NCBI RefSeq assembly: GCF_014656195.1
Contig: NZ_BNBY01000001.1
Span: 152,703-216,702, forward strand
Direction: 5' to 3'
Length of the DNA: 64,000 nt
From: Kitasatospora xanthocidica
Lineage (GTDB): Bacteria > Actinomycetota > Actinomycetes > Streptomycetales > Streptomycetaceae
Of this stretch, positions 22,166-31,804 are shown piece after piece. The translations under genes were made by a program, and so were the position numbers. Under the pieces are notes generated by a model. The model did no database searches, had not been told where the DNA came from, and saw nothing but the letters and a program-made list of their open reading frames with translations. How positions within the stretch are numbered: the first letter of the stretch is position 1; every line of letters starts with the position of its first letter.

Positions 22166-22618
22166 GGGGAAATCCCATCGTGTGTGAGGCGCCCGCGTCG
22201 GCACCGGTGCCGTGAGCACGGGCGCGGCCTCGTCAGAACGGCTGTCGGAACGGTCGTCAGAACGGCGGTGAGAACGGCGGTCAGAACGGCGCAGACGCAC
22301 CCTACTGCAGCCCACGCCGGTGGAATAGTGACCTCTCTCCGACGCCTCCGCAGAACCGAATTCCCCTGGTGGAGACCGTTACACCCGATCGGCAGCTGGA
22401 ATGCAATTTCGATTGCCGGGCACTTGCCTGGCAGGCCCGCGCGGCAGCCGGAAGCATGGCCGAAGCGGGCCGGCCGGACGGCCCCGGACGGCCCTCGGGC
22501 GAGTGAGACCGCCACACAACACGCCCTCGTTCCCGCCCCCCGGCGATACCGGCCGTTCGGTGCCGGACGTCGCCCGCGGACCGTGCGACCGCGACCCGCC
22601 CCGGTTGGAGATCACCCA
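22166..22618. promoter_or_regulatory. 453-bp divergent intergenic region upstream of NRPS-C
   Basis: This region separates the minus-strand membrane protein from NRPS-C. It includes the 12-bp tandem array at 22232-22290 and, near its right end, the GGAG ribosome site of NRPS-C. The region around 22350-22430 is locally less GC-rich than its surroundings, as expected of a promoter zone. No gene is visible. Confidence 0.5.
22232..22290. repeat. Tandem GTCAGAACGGC-type repeats
   Basis: Five degenerate, roughly 12-bp units of the type GTCAGAACGGC, GTCGGAACGGT and GTGAGAACGGC run head to tail in the divergent promoter region upstream of NRPS-C. They could be regulator half-sites or a neutral minisatellite. 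Confidence 0.7.
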
Positions 22619-25600
22619 GTGCCTGCCCACGACTCACCGCTGGAAGCGGTCCTTCCGCTCGCGCCCCTGCAGGAGGGGCTGTTCTTCCACTCCCTGCTCG
22701 GCCAGGGCGGCGTCGACGAGTACGTCAGCCAGGCCGCCCTGCGGCTGGACGGCCCGCTCGACCGGGACCGGCTGCGCGCCGCCTGCCGGGCCGTGGTCGG
22801 CCGCCACACCGCGCTGCGCACCTCCTTCCAGCAGCGGAAGAACGGGCAGGCCGTCCAGCTGGTGCACCGCAAGGTCACTGTCCCGGTCACCGAACTCGAC
22901 CTGGCCGGGCCCGACTCGGGCGACCGCACGGACGCCGGGGGCACGGACGCCGGGGGCACGGACGCCGGGGGCACGGACGCCGCGCTGCTGCGCCACCTCA
23001 CCGAGGAGCGGCTGCACGGCTTCGACCTGGGCGCCCCGCCGCTGATCCGCTTCTCGATCGTCCGGACCGCCCCCGAGTCGCACGTCCTCGTTCTGACGCA
23101 CCATCACATCCTGCTGGACGGCTGGTCGTTGTCGACCGTGCTGCGCGACCTGGTGACGATCTACGCGGCCGGCGGCGAGGATACCGCGCTGCCGAAGGCC
23201 GTCCCGGCCACCGGCTACCTGGCCTGGCTGGCCAAACGCGACGCCGAGGCCTCCCGGCAGGCGTGGCGGCAGGCCTTCGCCGGCCTCGACGCGCCCACCG
23301 TGACCGGCCCCGAGCACACCGGCGCCGCCGAGGAGCTCCCCGACCTGGTCACCGCCGAGCTGTCCGCCGAGCTCACCGCGGCCGTCCGGGACGCCGCCCG
23401 CGGTCGCGGCCTGACCCTCAACACCGTCGCGCAGACCGCCTGGGCGCTCGCCCTCGCCTCGCTGACCGGGAAGACGGACGTCGTCTTCGGGCAGACCGTC
23501 TCGGTGCGCTCCGCCGCCGCCCCGCGGGTCGAGGAGATGGTCGGACTGCTCATCAACTCGGTGCCGGTGCGCGTGCGCCTGGACCCGGCCGAGCCGCTGC
23601 ACACCCTCCTCGACCGGGTCCAGCGCGAGCAGTCGGCGCTCACCGAGCACCACCACCTCCCGCTGCCCGAGATCCAGCGCGGCGCCGGCCACGGCACCCT
23701 CTTCGACACCTTCCTCGCCCTCGCCGACCCGGGCAGCGGCGACGACGGGGCCGCCCGGCCGCTGGCCGGCCTGCGGATCTCCCCGCTCGCCGACGACCTG
23801 GTCGCCGCCGACCCCGACGGCGCCCGCGGCTCCACCCACTACCCGCTCAGCCTGGTGGTCGTCCCCGGCGACCGGCTGATCCTCGAACTCACCCACCGCC
23901 GCGAGGTGTTCGACGCCGAGACGGCCCGCGGCGTGCTGCGCCGGCTGGAGGCCGCGCTCACCGCCCTCGCCGCCGCCCCCGACACCCCCACGGCCGCCCT
24001 CGACCTGCTCGACGACGCCACCCGGGCCGCCCTGCCCGCCCCCGGCGTCCCGGCCCGCGGCCCCGCGCCCGAGACCACCGTGCCCGCGCTGTTCGAGGCC
24101 CAGGCCGACCGGGTACCGGACGCCGTCGCCCTCTCCGACCGGCACCGCACGCTCAGCTACCGGGACACCAACGCGGCCGCCAACCGGATCGCCCGCGCCC
24201 TGATCGCCCGCGGCATCGGCCCCGAGTCGATCGTCGCCGTCCTGCTGCCGCACGACGCCGAGCTGGTCGTCGCCCTGCTCGGCGTGCTGAAGTCCGGCGC
24301 CGCCTACCTGCCGATCGACCCGGCGCTGCCGGCCGAGCGGATCGCCTTCATGCTCCAGGACGCCCGGCCCGCCGCCGTGCTCACCGACCGGGCCGCCCTG
24401 CTCGCCGATCCGGCCAGCGGCGAACTCCCGGCCCCCGAGGCGCTGCTGCCCGCCGACCTCCTGGCCGAACCGCACCCGGACGGCAATGTCACCGACGCCG
24501 AGCGGGTCCGCCCGCTGCGCCCCGGCAACGGCGCCTACCTGATCTACACCTCCGGCTCCACCGGCCGCCCCAAGGGCGTCCAGGTCGAGCACCGCTCCGT
24601 CGGCGTCTACCTGGAGTTCGCCCGGCACACCTACCCTGGGCTGGCCGAGACCGCGATCGTGCAGTCGCCGATCTCCTTCGACTTCACCGTCACCGGCGTC
24701 TGGGGCGGGCTCACCGCCGGCGGCCGGGTGCACATGGCCGAGCTCACCGAGGCCGCCCCGACCGACCTCGGCCCGGCCGCCTTCGCCAAGGTGACGCCCA
24801 GCCAGATGCCGCTGCTCGCCGACACCCACACCTGGCTCTCCCCCACCCGTGACCTGGTGGTCGGCGGCGAGCAGCTGTCCGGCGCGATGCTGCGCGCCTG
24901 GCGGGCCGGCAACCCGACCGCCACCGCCGTCAACGAGTACGGCCCCACCGAGGCCACCGTCGGCTGCATGGAGTTCCGCAGCGGCCCCGAGGACGAGATC
25001 GCCCTCGGCGCCGTCCCGATCGGCAGGGCGATCCCGGGCGCCGCGATGCACGTCCTCGACACCTGGCTGCGCCCCGTCCCGGCCGGCGTGCCCGGCGAGG
25101 TCTACATCGCCGGCCCGAGCCTGGCCCGCGGCTACGTCCGCCGCCCCGGCGTGACCGCCGAGCGCTTCGTCGCCAACCCCTTCGGCGCGCCCGGCGAGCG
25201 GATGTACCGCACCGGCGACGTCGCCCAGTGGGGCGCCGACGGCGAACTCGTCTACCTCGGCCGCGCCGACGACCAGGTGAAGATCCGCGGCCAGCGGGTG
25301 GAGCCCGCCGAGATCGAGGCCGTGCTCTGCGAGCACCCGGCGGTGCGGCACTGCGTGGTCGTCGTCCGGAGCGGCCCGCAGGCCGACCGGCTGGTCGCCT
25401 ACCTCGTCCCCGACGGCACGCCCGGGCCCGGGGAACTGCGCGAGCACGTCGCCGCCCGGCTGCCCTCCGCCATGGTGCCGGACGCCTTCGTCCCCGTACC
25501 GGAGATCCCGCTCACGCCCAACGGCAAGCTGGACCGCGCCGCGCTGCCGCCCGTCCCCGAGCTCGCCGGGGACCGCTCGACCGGCCGGCCGCCGCGCAAC

Positions 25601-28600
25601 CCGGCCGAGGAACTGCTGGTCAAGCTGTTCGGCGAGGTGCTGAACCGGGACGTGCGCTCCGTCCACGACGGCTTCTTCGAACTCGGCGGCGACTCCATCA
25701 CCTCCCTGCAGCTGGTCGCCAAGGCGCGCGGCGCGGGCCTGGAGCTGACCGCCCAGCAGGTCTTCGAGCACCGTACGGCCGCCGCGCTCGCCGCCCTGGC
25801 CGGCCCGGCGGCCGGCACCGCCGCCCCGGTCGCCCACGACGACGGGCTGGGCGACTTCCCGGCCCCGCCCATCGTCCACCGGCTGCGCGAACTCGGCGGC
25901 CCGATCGACTCGTTCAACCAGTCCACGCTGCTCGCCGTGCCCGCCGGGCTCGGCCTGGAGCAGCTGACCGGCGCGGTGCGGGCGCTGCTCGACCGGCACG
26001 GCGCGCTGCGCATGCGGCTCACCGAGGACTGGACGCTGTCCGTCCCCGCCGCCGACCCGGACACCGCCGGGTCACGCCCCTCCTCCGACCAGGTCCGCCG
26101 GGTCGACGTCACCGACCAGGTCCGCCGGGTCGACGTCGCCGGGCTCGGCCCCGACGCCCTCGCCGCGGCCGTCACCGAGCACGCCGAGGAGGCCGCCCGC
26201 CGGCTGGACCCGCGCGCCGGCAACCTGCTCCAGGCGGTCTGGTTCGACGCCGGCACCGCCACCGGCCGACTCCTCGTCCTCGTCCACCACCTGGCCGTGG
26301 ACGCCGTCTCCTGGCGCGTCCTGCTGCCCGACCTGCACGCCGCCTGGCAGGCCGCCGGCGCCGGCCGGGCCGCCGCGCTCGACCCGGTGCCGACCTCGCT
26401 GCGGCGCTGGTACGACACCCTCGCCGAGGCCGCCGGCCGCCCGCACTTCGCCGCCCAGCTCGAACACTGGCGCCGCACCCTCGCCGAGGCCGGCCCGCAG
26501 CTCACCGACCGCGCCGCCGACCCGGCCCGCGACGTGCACGGCACCGCCCGGAGCCTGACCGTCGAACTCACCCCCGCCGAGACCGAGGCCCTGCTCACCA
26601 CCCTGCCCGCGGCCTTCCGGGCCGGCCCCGACGAGGTGCTGCTCACCGCCCTCGCCCTGGCCGCCACCCGGGCCCGCGCCACCGGCGGCCTGCTGGTCGA
26701 CGTGGAGGGCCACGGCCGCCGCGACCTCGACGGCCTGGACCTCACCCGTACGGTCGGCTGGCTCACCACCCTGCACCCCGTCCTGCTCGCCCCCGGCACC
26801 GCCCGCCTCGACGACGCCGACCTGGCCCGTGCGCTCAAGACGGTCAAGGAGCAGCTGCGCGGCGCCCCCGACCACGGCCTCGGCTACGGACTGCTGCGCT
26901 ACCTGGACGACCGGGGCCGCGCCGCCCTCGGCGGCCTCCCTCACCCGCAGCTCGCCTTCAACTACCTCGGCCGGTTCACCGCCGGAGCCCCCGAGGCGGA
27001 CTGGCGCCCGGCCGGCGAGACCGCCGCCCCGCCCGTCCACCCCGACCAGCCGATGGCCCACCCGCTGGAGGTCAACGCGGTCGCCGAGGACGACGGCGCC
27101 GGCCCGCGGCTCACCGCCACCTGGTCCTGGGCCCCCGGCCTGCTCGCCGAGCCCGAGGTCCGGGCCCTGGCCGAGGAGTGGACGGCCGCGCTGCGCGCCC
27201 TCGCCGCCTTCGCCGGCCGGCCCGCGGCGCACGGGATCACCCCCTCGGACGTCCCGCTGGTCCGGATCACCCAGGACGAGCTGGACGCCCTCGCCGAGCA
27301 CGGCCCGGTCGCGGACGTGCTCCCGCTCACCCCCGCCCAGCAGGGCCTGCTGTTCCACGCCCGCTACGAGCACGGCGGCACCGACCTGCACACCGTCCAG
27401 ACCGTGCTGGAACTCGACGGCGACCTCGACCCGGCCCGGATGCGCACCGCCTTCCGGACCCTGGTGCGACGCCACGAGGCACTGCGCGCCCGCTTCGCGC
27501 TGCTGCCCTCCGGCGAGCCGGTGCAGGTCCTGGACGAACGGGCCGAGGCGCCCTGGCGCGAACTCGACCTGCGCCGCGCCGACGAGGAGCGGCAGCGGGA
27601 GGCGCTCGCCGCGGAACGGCGCGAGCCCTTCGACCCGGCCCGCTCCCCGCTGGTCCGCGGCCTGCTGGCGCGGGTCGGCCGCCGCCGCCACCTGCTGGTG
27701 CTGACCCTGCACCACATCCTGGTCGACGGCCGGTCCAGCGCGATCCTGCTGCGCGACCTGGCCCACCTCTACCGCCACCGCGGGGACGAGTCCGGCCTGC
27801 CCGACCCCGTCCCGTACCGCCGGCACTTCGGCTGGCTGGAACGGCAGGACGGCGAGGCCTCGCGCGCCGCCTGGCAGAAGGCCCTGTCCGGCGCCGAACC
27901 GACCCTGCTGGCACCGGACGGCGACCCCGCCCGGGTGCACGCCCAGCCGGTGCGGCGCACCGCGGAACTCCCCGAGGAGACCACCGAGGCGCTCCGCCGG
28001 GCCGCCCGCGACCACGGCGTCACCCTCAACACGGTCGTCCAGGCCGCCTGGGCGCTCACCCTGCGGCGGCTCACCGGCGTCCGCGAACCGGTCTTCGGCG
28101 CCACCGGGTCGATCCGCACCCCGGAACTGCCCGGCCACGAGGACCTGGTCGGGCTCCTGATCAACACCACGCCGGTCCGGGTACGGCTGGACCCGGACGC
28201 CGGACTCGGCACCCTGCTGCGGGACCTCCACCGGGAGCAGACCGAACTCGCCCCGCACCGGTACCTGGCGCCCGGCGCCGTCCTGCGCGCCGCCGGACGC
28301 GCCGGGCAGCGCGAACTCTTCGACAGCTGCCTGGTGTTCGAGAACTACGCGGCCGCCGAGGCGGTCGGGTCGACCGCCGACGCGGGCTCGGCCGGGTCCT
28401 CCGGCGATCTGAGGATCACCGACACCTACGGCCAGGACCCGTACCACTACCCCGTCCGGCTGACCGTCACCCCCGAGCAGCGGCTGCACCTCGCCCTCAG
28501 CCACCGGCCGGAACTGATCCCGGCCGCGCTCGCCGAACGGGCCGGCGGCCTCCTGGTCACCCTGCTGCACGCGATCGCCGAGCGGCCCTCGGCAAAGCCC

Positions 28601-28927
28601 GGCGAGCTGCTGCCGGACGCCGACGCCCTGCGGGCCGCCCAGGACACCCTGGCGGTCCTGGCGGCCGAGGCGATCGAGGCCGCGTCCGGTGCCGCCGGCG
28701 CGCTCGACCCCCTCGGCCCGGACGACGACTTCTTCGCCCGCGGCGGCGACTCGCTGGCCGCGCTGCGGCTGTCCGGCCGGATCGAGGCCGCGTTCGGCCG
28801 TCCGGTCGACGTCCGCGCGGTCTTCCAGCAGCGCACCCCGCGCCGCCTGGCCGCGCTGTGCGTCCCGGTCACCGCTTCCTCCTCCCCCTCCTCCTCCCCC
28901 GGCTTCGCGGACCCCGACGTCCGCTGA
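22619..28927 (+). CDS. Nonribosomal peptide synthetase C (C-A-T-E-C-T), A-less terminal module
   Basis: 2102 residues. C about 5-440 ([10 protein letters not shown]), A about 485-975 ([11 protein letters not shown]), T about 995-1060 (FFELGGDSI), E about 1075-1510 ([26 protein letters not shown]), C about 1545-1980 (HHILVDGRS), T about 2005-2070 (FFARGGDSL). The A pocket reads about D-F-T-K-V-G-E-V-G-K, close to the known Asn code (DLTKLGEVGK), so a D-Asn unit is predicted. The final C is followed directly by a T with its Ser intact: there is no A domain and no TE. GTG at 22619 with GGAG upstream; the long 5' frame extension to 22184 is not coding. Loading of the last T in trans is inferred. 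Confidence 0.94.
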   Translation: MPAHDSPLEAVLPLAPLQEGLFFHSLLGQGGVDEYVSQAALRLDGPLDRDRLRAACRAVVGRHTALRTSFQQRKNGQAVQLVHRKVTVPVTELDLAGPDSGDRTDAGGTDAGGTDAGGTDAALLRHLTEERLHGFDLGAPPLIRFSIVRTAPESHVLVLTHHHILLDGWSLSTVLRDLVTIYAAGGEDTALPKAVPATGYLAWLAKRDAEASRQAWRQAFAGLDAPTVTGPEHTGAAEELPDLVTAELSAELTAAVRDAARGRGLTLNTVAQTAWALALASLTGKTDVVFGQTVSVRSAAAPRVEEMVGLLINSVPVRVRLDPAEPLHTLLDRVQREQSALTEHHHLPLPEIQRGAGHGTLFDTFLALADPGSGDDGAARPLAGLRISPLADDLVAADPDGARGSTHYPLSLVVVPGDRLILELTHRREVFDAETARGVLRRLEAALTALAAAPDTPTAALDLLDDATRAALPAPGVPARGPAPETTVPALFEAQADRVPDAVALSDRHRTLSYRDTNAAANRIARALIARGIGPESIVAVLLPHDAELVVALLGVLKSGAAYLPIDPALPAERIAFMLQDARPAAVLTDRAALLADPASGELPAPEALLPADLLAEPHPDGNVTDAERVRPLRPGNGAYLIYTSGSTGRPKGVQVEHRSVGVYLEFARHTYPGLAETAIVQSPISFDFTVTGVWGGLTAGGRVHMAELTEAAPTDLGPAAFAKVTPSQMPLLADTHTWLSPTRDLVVGGEQLSGAMLRAWRAGNPTATAVNEYGPTEATVGCMEFRSGPEDEIALGAVPIGRAIPGAAMHVLDTWLRPVPAGVPGEVYIAGPSLARGYVRRPGVTAERFVANPFGAPGERMYRTGDVAQWGADGELVYLGRADDQVKIRGQRVEPAEIEAVLCEHPAVRHCVVVVRSGPQADRLVAYLVPDGTPGPGELREHVAARLPSAMVPDAFVPVPEIPLTPNGKLDRAALPPVPELAGDRSTGRPPRNPAEELLVKLFGEVLNRDVRSVHDGFFELGGDSITSLQLVAKARGAGLELTAQQVFEHRTAAALAALAGPAAGTAAPVAHDDGLGDFPAPPIVHRLRELGGPIDSFNQSTLLAVPAGLGLEQLTGAVRALLDRHGALRMRLTEDWTLSVPAADPDTAGSRPSSDQVRRVDVTDQVRRVDVAGLGPDALAAAVTEHAEEAARRLDPRAGNLLQAVWFDAGTATGRLLVLVHHLAVDAVSWRVLLPDLHAAWQAAGAGRAAALDPVPTSLRRWYDTLAEAAGRPHFAAQLEHWRRTLAEAGPQLTDRAADPARDVHGTARSLTVELTPAETEALLTTLPAAFRAGPDEVLLTALALAATRARATGGLLVDVEGHGRRDLDGLDLTRTVGWLTTLHPVLLAPGTARLDDADLARALKTVKEQLRGAPDHGLGYGLLRYLDDRGRAALGGLPHPQLAFNYLGRFTAGAPEADWRPAGETAAPPVHPDQPMAHPLEVNAVAEDDGAGPRLTATWSWAPGLLAEPEVRALAEEWTAALRALAAFAGRPAAHGITPSDVPLVRITQDELDALAEHGPVADVLPLTPAQQGLLFHARYEHGGTDLHTVQTVLELDGDLDPARMRTAFRTLVRRHEALRARFALLPSGEPVQVLDERAEAPWRELDLRRADEERQREALAAERREPFDPARSPLVRGLLARVGRRRHLLVLTLHHILVDGRSSAILLRDLAHLYRHRGDESGLPDPVPYRRHFGWLERQDGEASRAAWQKALSGAEPTLLAPDGDPARVHAQPVRRTAELPEETTEALRRAARDHGVTLNTVVQAAWALTLRRLTGVREPVFGATGSIRTPELPGHEDLVGLLINTTPVRVRLDPDAGLGTLLRDLHREQTELAPHRYLAPGAVLRAAGRAGQRELFDSCLVFENYAAAEAVGSTADAGSAGSSGDLRITDTYGQDPYHYPVRLTVTPEQRLHLALSHRPELIPAALAERAGGLLVTLLHAIAERPSAKPGELLPDADALRAAQDTLAVLAAEAIEAASGAAGALDPLGPDDDFFARGGDSLAALRLSGRIEAAFGRPVDVRAVFQQRTPRRLAALCVPVTASSSPSSSPGFADPDVR
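22931..22981. repeat. In-frame 15-bp tandem repeat in NRPS-C
   Basis: Three perfect 15-bp units plus a partial fourth encode repeated TDAGG inside the first C domain, ahead of the HHHILLDG motif. All copies are identical at the base level, which indicates recent expansion without frame loss. Confidence 0.9.
26087..26137. repeat. In-frame 27-bp duplication in the E domain of NRPS-C
   Basis: Two identical 24-bp copies (26087-26110 and 26114-26137) separated by three bases encode DQVRRVDV twice. They lie in a loop of the epimerization domain upstream of HHLAVD. Confidence 0.9.
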
Positions 28928-28993
28928 GCCCGCCCGAACCACCACGACCCACCACGACCCGTAGAGCCACCCGCGACGAAAGGCACGAGTCCG

Positions 28994-29212
28994 ATGCAGA
29001 ACCCCTTCGACAACCCGGACGGCACGTTCCTGGTGCTGCGCAACGAGGAAGGGCAGCACTCCCTCTGGCCTTCGTTCGCCGAGGTCCCGGCCGGCTGGAC
29101 GGTGGCCCACGAGAAGTCCGGCCGTCAGGAGGCCCTGGACTACATCGAGAACAACTGGACCGACATCCGGCCGCAGAGCCTGGTCGCCGCCATGGAGTCC
29201 GAGCCGGCATGA
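28994..29212 (+). CDS. MbtH-like protein
   Basis: A 72-residue protein with the full MbtH signature: NPFDN at the N-terminus, then SLWPSF, VPAGW, and the W-x-DIRPQSL end. MbtH proteins bind and activate or stabilise NRPS A domains. It lies 66 bases after NRPS-C with GAAAGG upstream of the ATG. Its stop overlaps the ATG of the next gene as ATGA. It probably serves all three synthetases of the cluster. Confidence 0.97.
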   Translation: MQNPFDNPDGTFLVLRNEEGQHSLWPSFAEVPAGWTVAHEKSGRQEALDYIENNWTDIRPQSLVAAMESEPA

Positions 29213-30468
29213 CGTACGACCGCAGCGGTGAAGCCGTGGTGGTGACCGGACTCGGCGCGGTCACCCCCCTCGGAGCGACGGCCAAGGACACCTGGTCGGC
29301 GCTGCTCGCCGGGCGCGGAGCCGTTGCGGCCCTGGACGACCCCTGGGCCGCCGAGCTCCCGGTCCGGATCGCGGCCCGGGCCGCGGCCGAACCCGGTGAG
29401 CTCCTGGACCGGGTGCTCGCCCGCCGGGTGGACCGGGTCGGCGCCTTCGGCCTGGCCGCCGTCCGCGAGGCCTGGGCGGACGCGGGCTACACCGGACCGG
29501 CCGGCACCCCCGACACCCCGGACCCGGAGCGGGTCGCGGTGGTGCTGGGCACCGGCATCGGCGGCGTGCACACCGTCGTGAACAACCACGAGGAGCTGCG
29601 CACCCGCGGGGCCCGCCGGGTCTCCCCGCACGCCGTGGCGATGCTGATGGGCAATCACACCGCCGCACTCGCCGCCCTCGACGTCAACGCCCAGGCGCAG
29701 GCCTCGGCCCCGTCCGCCGCCTGCGCGGCCGGCGCCGACGCCATTGCCACCGCGCTGGACCTGATCCGGCTCGGCCGCGCCGACGTCGTGGTGGCGGGCG
29801 GCGCGGACGCGGGCGTCCACCCGCTGGTCGCCGCCGCGTTCGCCTCCATGCGCGCGCTCTCCGGCCGCAACGACGAGCCGCACCGCGCCTCCCGGCCGTT
29901 CGACCGGGACCGCGACGGCTTCGTCCTCGGCGAGGGCGCCGGGGTGCTGGTGCTGGAGAGCGAGCGCCACGCCCGGGCCCGCGGAGCGCACCGGTACGCC
30001 GTCCTCACGGGCGCCGGCCAGGCCTCCGAGGCGCACCACCCCACCGGCCCGCGCCCGGACGGCCGCGGCCTGGCCGCCGCGCTGCGCCGGGCCCTGGCCG
30101 ACGCCCGGCTGGACCCGGCCGACGTCCGGCACGTCCAGGCGCACGCCACGTCCACCCCGGCCGGCGACGCGGCCGAGGCCGCGGCGCTGCGCACGGTGTT
30201 CGGGCCGGGGGCCGTGCCGGTCTCGGCGATCAAGTCGATGACCGGCCACCTGCTGGGCGCCGCCGGCGGGCTCGCGGCGGTCGCGGCCGTCCTGTCCCTG
30301 TCCGACGGCGTCGTCCCGCCGACCGTCAACCTGGAGAACCCGGAGGAGGGCCTCGGACTGGACGTCGTCCGGGACACCCCGCGCGAACTGCCCTCCGGCC
30401 CCGCGGCCGTCCTCTGCAACGCCTCCGGCTTCGGCGGGCACAACGTGTCGCTCGCCTTCGCCCGCTGA
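29209..30468 (+). CDS. Beta-ketoacyl-ACP synthase (FabF-like)
   Basis: A 419-residue complete condensing enzyme. Opening [13 protein letters not shown]. The active-site Cys is in [11 protein letters not shown]. The catalytic His residues are in HATSTPAGD and [12 protein letters not shown], and the end is [11 protein letters not shown]. The Cys-His-His set is intact, so it should be a working KS rather than a chain-length factor. It is translationally coupled to MbtH (ATGA overlap). FabF homologues in lipopeptide clusters such as CDA help make the acyl chain. A less orthodox role, extending the peptide at the A-less terminal module, is possible but speculative. Confidence 0.93.
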   Translation: MTYDRSGEAVVVTGLGAVTPLGATAKDTWSALLAGRGAVAALDDPWAAELPVRIAARAAAEPGELLDRVLARRVDRVGAFGLAAVREAWADAGYTGPAGTPDTPDPERVAVVLGTGIGGVHTVVNNHEELRTRGARRVSPHAVAMLMGNHTAALAALDVNAQAQASAPSAACAAGADAIATALDLIRLGRADVVVAGGADAGVHPLVAAAFASMRALSGRNDEPHRASRPFDRDRDGFVLGEGAGVLVLESERHARARGAHRYAVLTGAGQASEAHHPTGPRPDGRGLAAALRRALADARLDPADVRHVQAHATSTPAGDAAEAAALRTVFGPGAVPVSAIKSMTGHLLGAAGGLAAVAAVLSLSDGVVPPTVNLENPEEGLGLDVVRDTPRELPSGPAAVLCNASGFGGHNVSLAFAR

Positions 30469-30482
30469 ACCGTTTCCCCCGC

Positions 30483-30575
30483 GGTACCGCCCGTCCGCCG
30501 TACCGCTTGTCCGCTGTACCCGTCCGTCCGCCGTACCGCTCGTCCGCCGTACCCGCTCGTCAGCCGTACCGCCCT
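30483..30575. repeat. Degenerate 17-19-bp tandem repeats between KS and panD
   Basis: About five or six copies related to CGTCCGCCGTACCGCT fill most of the 138-bp gap between the KS stop and the panD start. They resemble the minisatellites in other gaps of this cluster. No hairpin or promoter is evident in them. Confidence 0.75.
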
Positions 30576-30606
30576 GTCGAAATTCCACACCTGTGAGGTT
30601 GAGAAC

Positions 30607-30978
30607 GTGCGACGCACCATGCTGAAGTCGAAGATCCACCGCGCCACCGTCACCCAGGCCGAGCTGCACTACGTCGGCTCGCTGACCCTGGACCCGGTCC
30701 TGATGGAGAACGCCGACCTGCTGCCCGGCGAGCTGGTCCACGTCGTCGACGTCGACAACGGCGCCCGCCTGGAGACCTACGTCATCGAGGGCGAGCGCGG
30801 CTCGGGCGTGGTCTGCATCAACGGCGCCGCGGCCCGTCTGGTCCACCCGGGCGACACCGTGATCATCATCGCCTACGCCTCGGTCGAGAACGACGAGGCC
30901 GCGGACCTCAAGCCGGCCGTCGTCTTCGTGGACAAGGCCAACGCGGTGGTGAAGGTCGGCGTCGACCCGGCCTCCTGA
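30607..30978 (+). CDS. panD: Aspartate 1-decarboxylase (pyruvoyl type)
   Basis: A 123-residue protein closely matching PanD. It has [15 protein letters not shown] at the N-terminus, then LHYVGS with the Gly24-Ser25 self-cleavage site that generates the pyruvoyl cofactor. [19 protein letters not shown] follows in the core. It converts L-aspartate to beta-alanine, normally for pantothenate. The GTG at 30607 has GAGG upstream; the internal ATG at 30619 would remove the usual N-terminal strand. It follows the KS on the same strand with no panB or panC nearby, so it may supply beta-alanine to the NRPS product. That it is instead the housekeeping panD placed here by chance remains possible. Confidence 0.93.
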   Translation: MRRTMLKSKIHRATVTQAELHYVGSLTLDPVLMENADLLPGELVHVVDVDNGARLETYVIEGERGSGVVCINGAAARLVHPGDTVIIIAYASVENDEAADLKPAVVFVDKANAVVKVGVDPAS

Positions 30979-30996
30979 TCCGCCGCCCCACCCCGC

Positions 30997-31029
30997 AGGT
31001 GCCCGCCGCGCACGAGCCGGCGGGCACCT
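30997..31029 (+). terminator. Hairpin terminator after panD
   Basis: An 11-bp perfect stem (30997-31007 with 31019-31029) lies 19 bases after the panD stop. It probably ends the NRPS-C, MbtH, KS, panD transcript and marks the right edge of the biosynthetic cluster. Confidence 0.75.
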
Positions 31030-31063
31030 CGCCTTTCCCGGCGCCCCGCTCCCCGCCCGACCC

Positions 31064-31084
31064 GTAACCCGTTGACCCGGTTAC
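31064..31084. promoter_or_regulatory. Palindrome and possible leaderless promoter of the CGNR gene
   Basis: GTAACC and GGTTAC arms (31064-31069, 31079-31084) flank a TTGACC. A TATCCT hexamer at 31088-31093 lies seven bases before the ATG at 31100. That spacing would give a leaderless mRNA, with the palindrome over the promoter as a likely operator. Inferred from position only. Confidence 0.4.
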
Positions 31085-31099
31085 ACCTATCCTGGCCCC

Positions 31100-31804
31100 A
31101 TGAGCGACGGAGACGACCGGAACACCACCCCGCCCGGGCTGGTCCTCACCACCCCCACGGGCAGCCGCTTCCACTTCGACCCCGGCGCCCTCTGCCTCGA
31201 ACTGCTCACCACCGGCGGCCCCGGCCCGTACGCCCGCTACGAGGTGCTGCACCGGCCCGCCGACCTCTCCGCCTGGCTCCCCCGGTCCCGGCTGCGCCTG
31301 CCCGCCGACGCCGTCCGGGTCTCCGGCCCCGAGCTCGCCGCCGCCCGCACCCTGCGCGACGCCCTCTGGCGCCTCGCCGCCGCCCGCGCCCACGGCGGCC
31401 CCGGCCCCGCCGAGGACTACGAGGTCCTCAACCGGGCCGCCGAGCACCCCCCGCTCGTCCCCCGGATCGCCCCCGACGGCACCCCGGCCGCCCCGCCGCC
31501 CGCCGACGGCTCCCAGCTGGTCTCCACCCTCGCCCGGGACGCCATCGCCCTGCTCACCGGCCCGCACGCGGACCGGGTCCGCGAATGCGGCGCGGACAAC
31601 TGCCAACTGATCTTCGTCGACACCTCCCGGCCCGGCCGGCGCCGCTGGTGCTCGATGGAACGCTGCGGCAACCGCCACAAGGTCCGCGCCCTGCGCGCCC
31701 GCCGCGAGGGCGAGGCCGCTCCGCCCCCGGCGCCCGGCACCCCTGGTGGCGGTGCGCCCGGCGGCGGTGCGCCGGCTGATCAACCGTCTGAGAGCATGGG
31801 CTGA
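31100..31804 (+). CDS. CGNR zinc-finger protein (ABATE-domain regulator)
   Basis: A 234-residue protein whose C-terminal part holds the CGNR zinc finger: RECGADNC, then WCSMERCGNRHKVRALRAR with the Cys residues that bind zinc and the CGNR motif that gives the name. The N-terminal region corresponds to the ABATE stress-sensing domain usually paired with it. Such proteins are thought to be DNA-binding regulators. No ribosome site precedes the ATG, which fits a leaderless transcript. Its stop overlaps the next start (TGATG). The tail is Gly/Pro rich. Confidence 0.88.
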   Translation: MSDGDDRNTTPPGLVLTTPTGSRFHFDPGALCLELLTTGGPGPYARYEVLHRPADLSAWLPRSRLRLPADAVRVSGPELAAARTLRDALWRLAAARAHGGPGPAEDYEVLNRAAEHPPLVPRIAPDGTPAAPPPADGSQLVSTLARDAIALLTGPHADRVRECGADNCQLIFVDTSRPGRRRWCSMERCGNRHKVRALRARREGEAAPPPAPGTPGGGAPGGGAPADQPSESMG

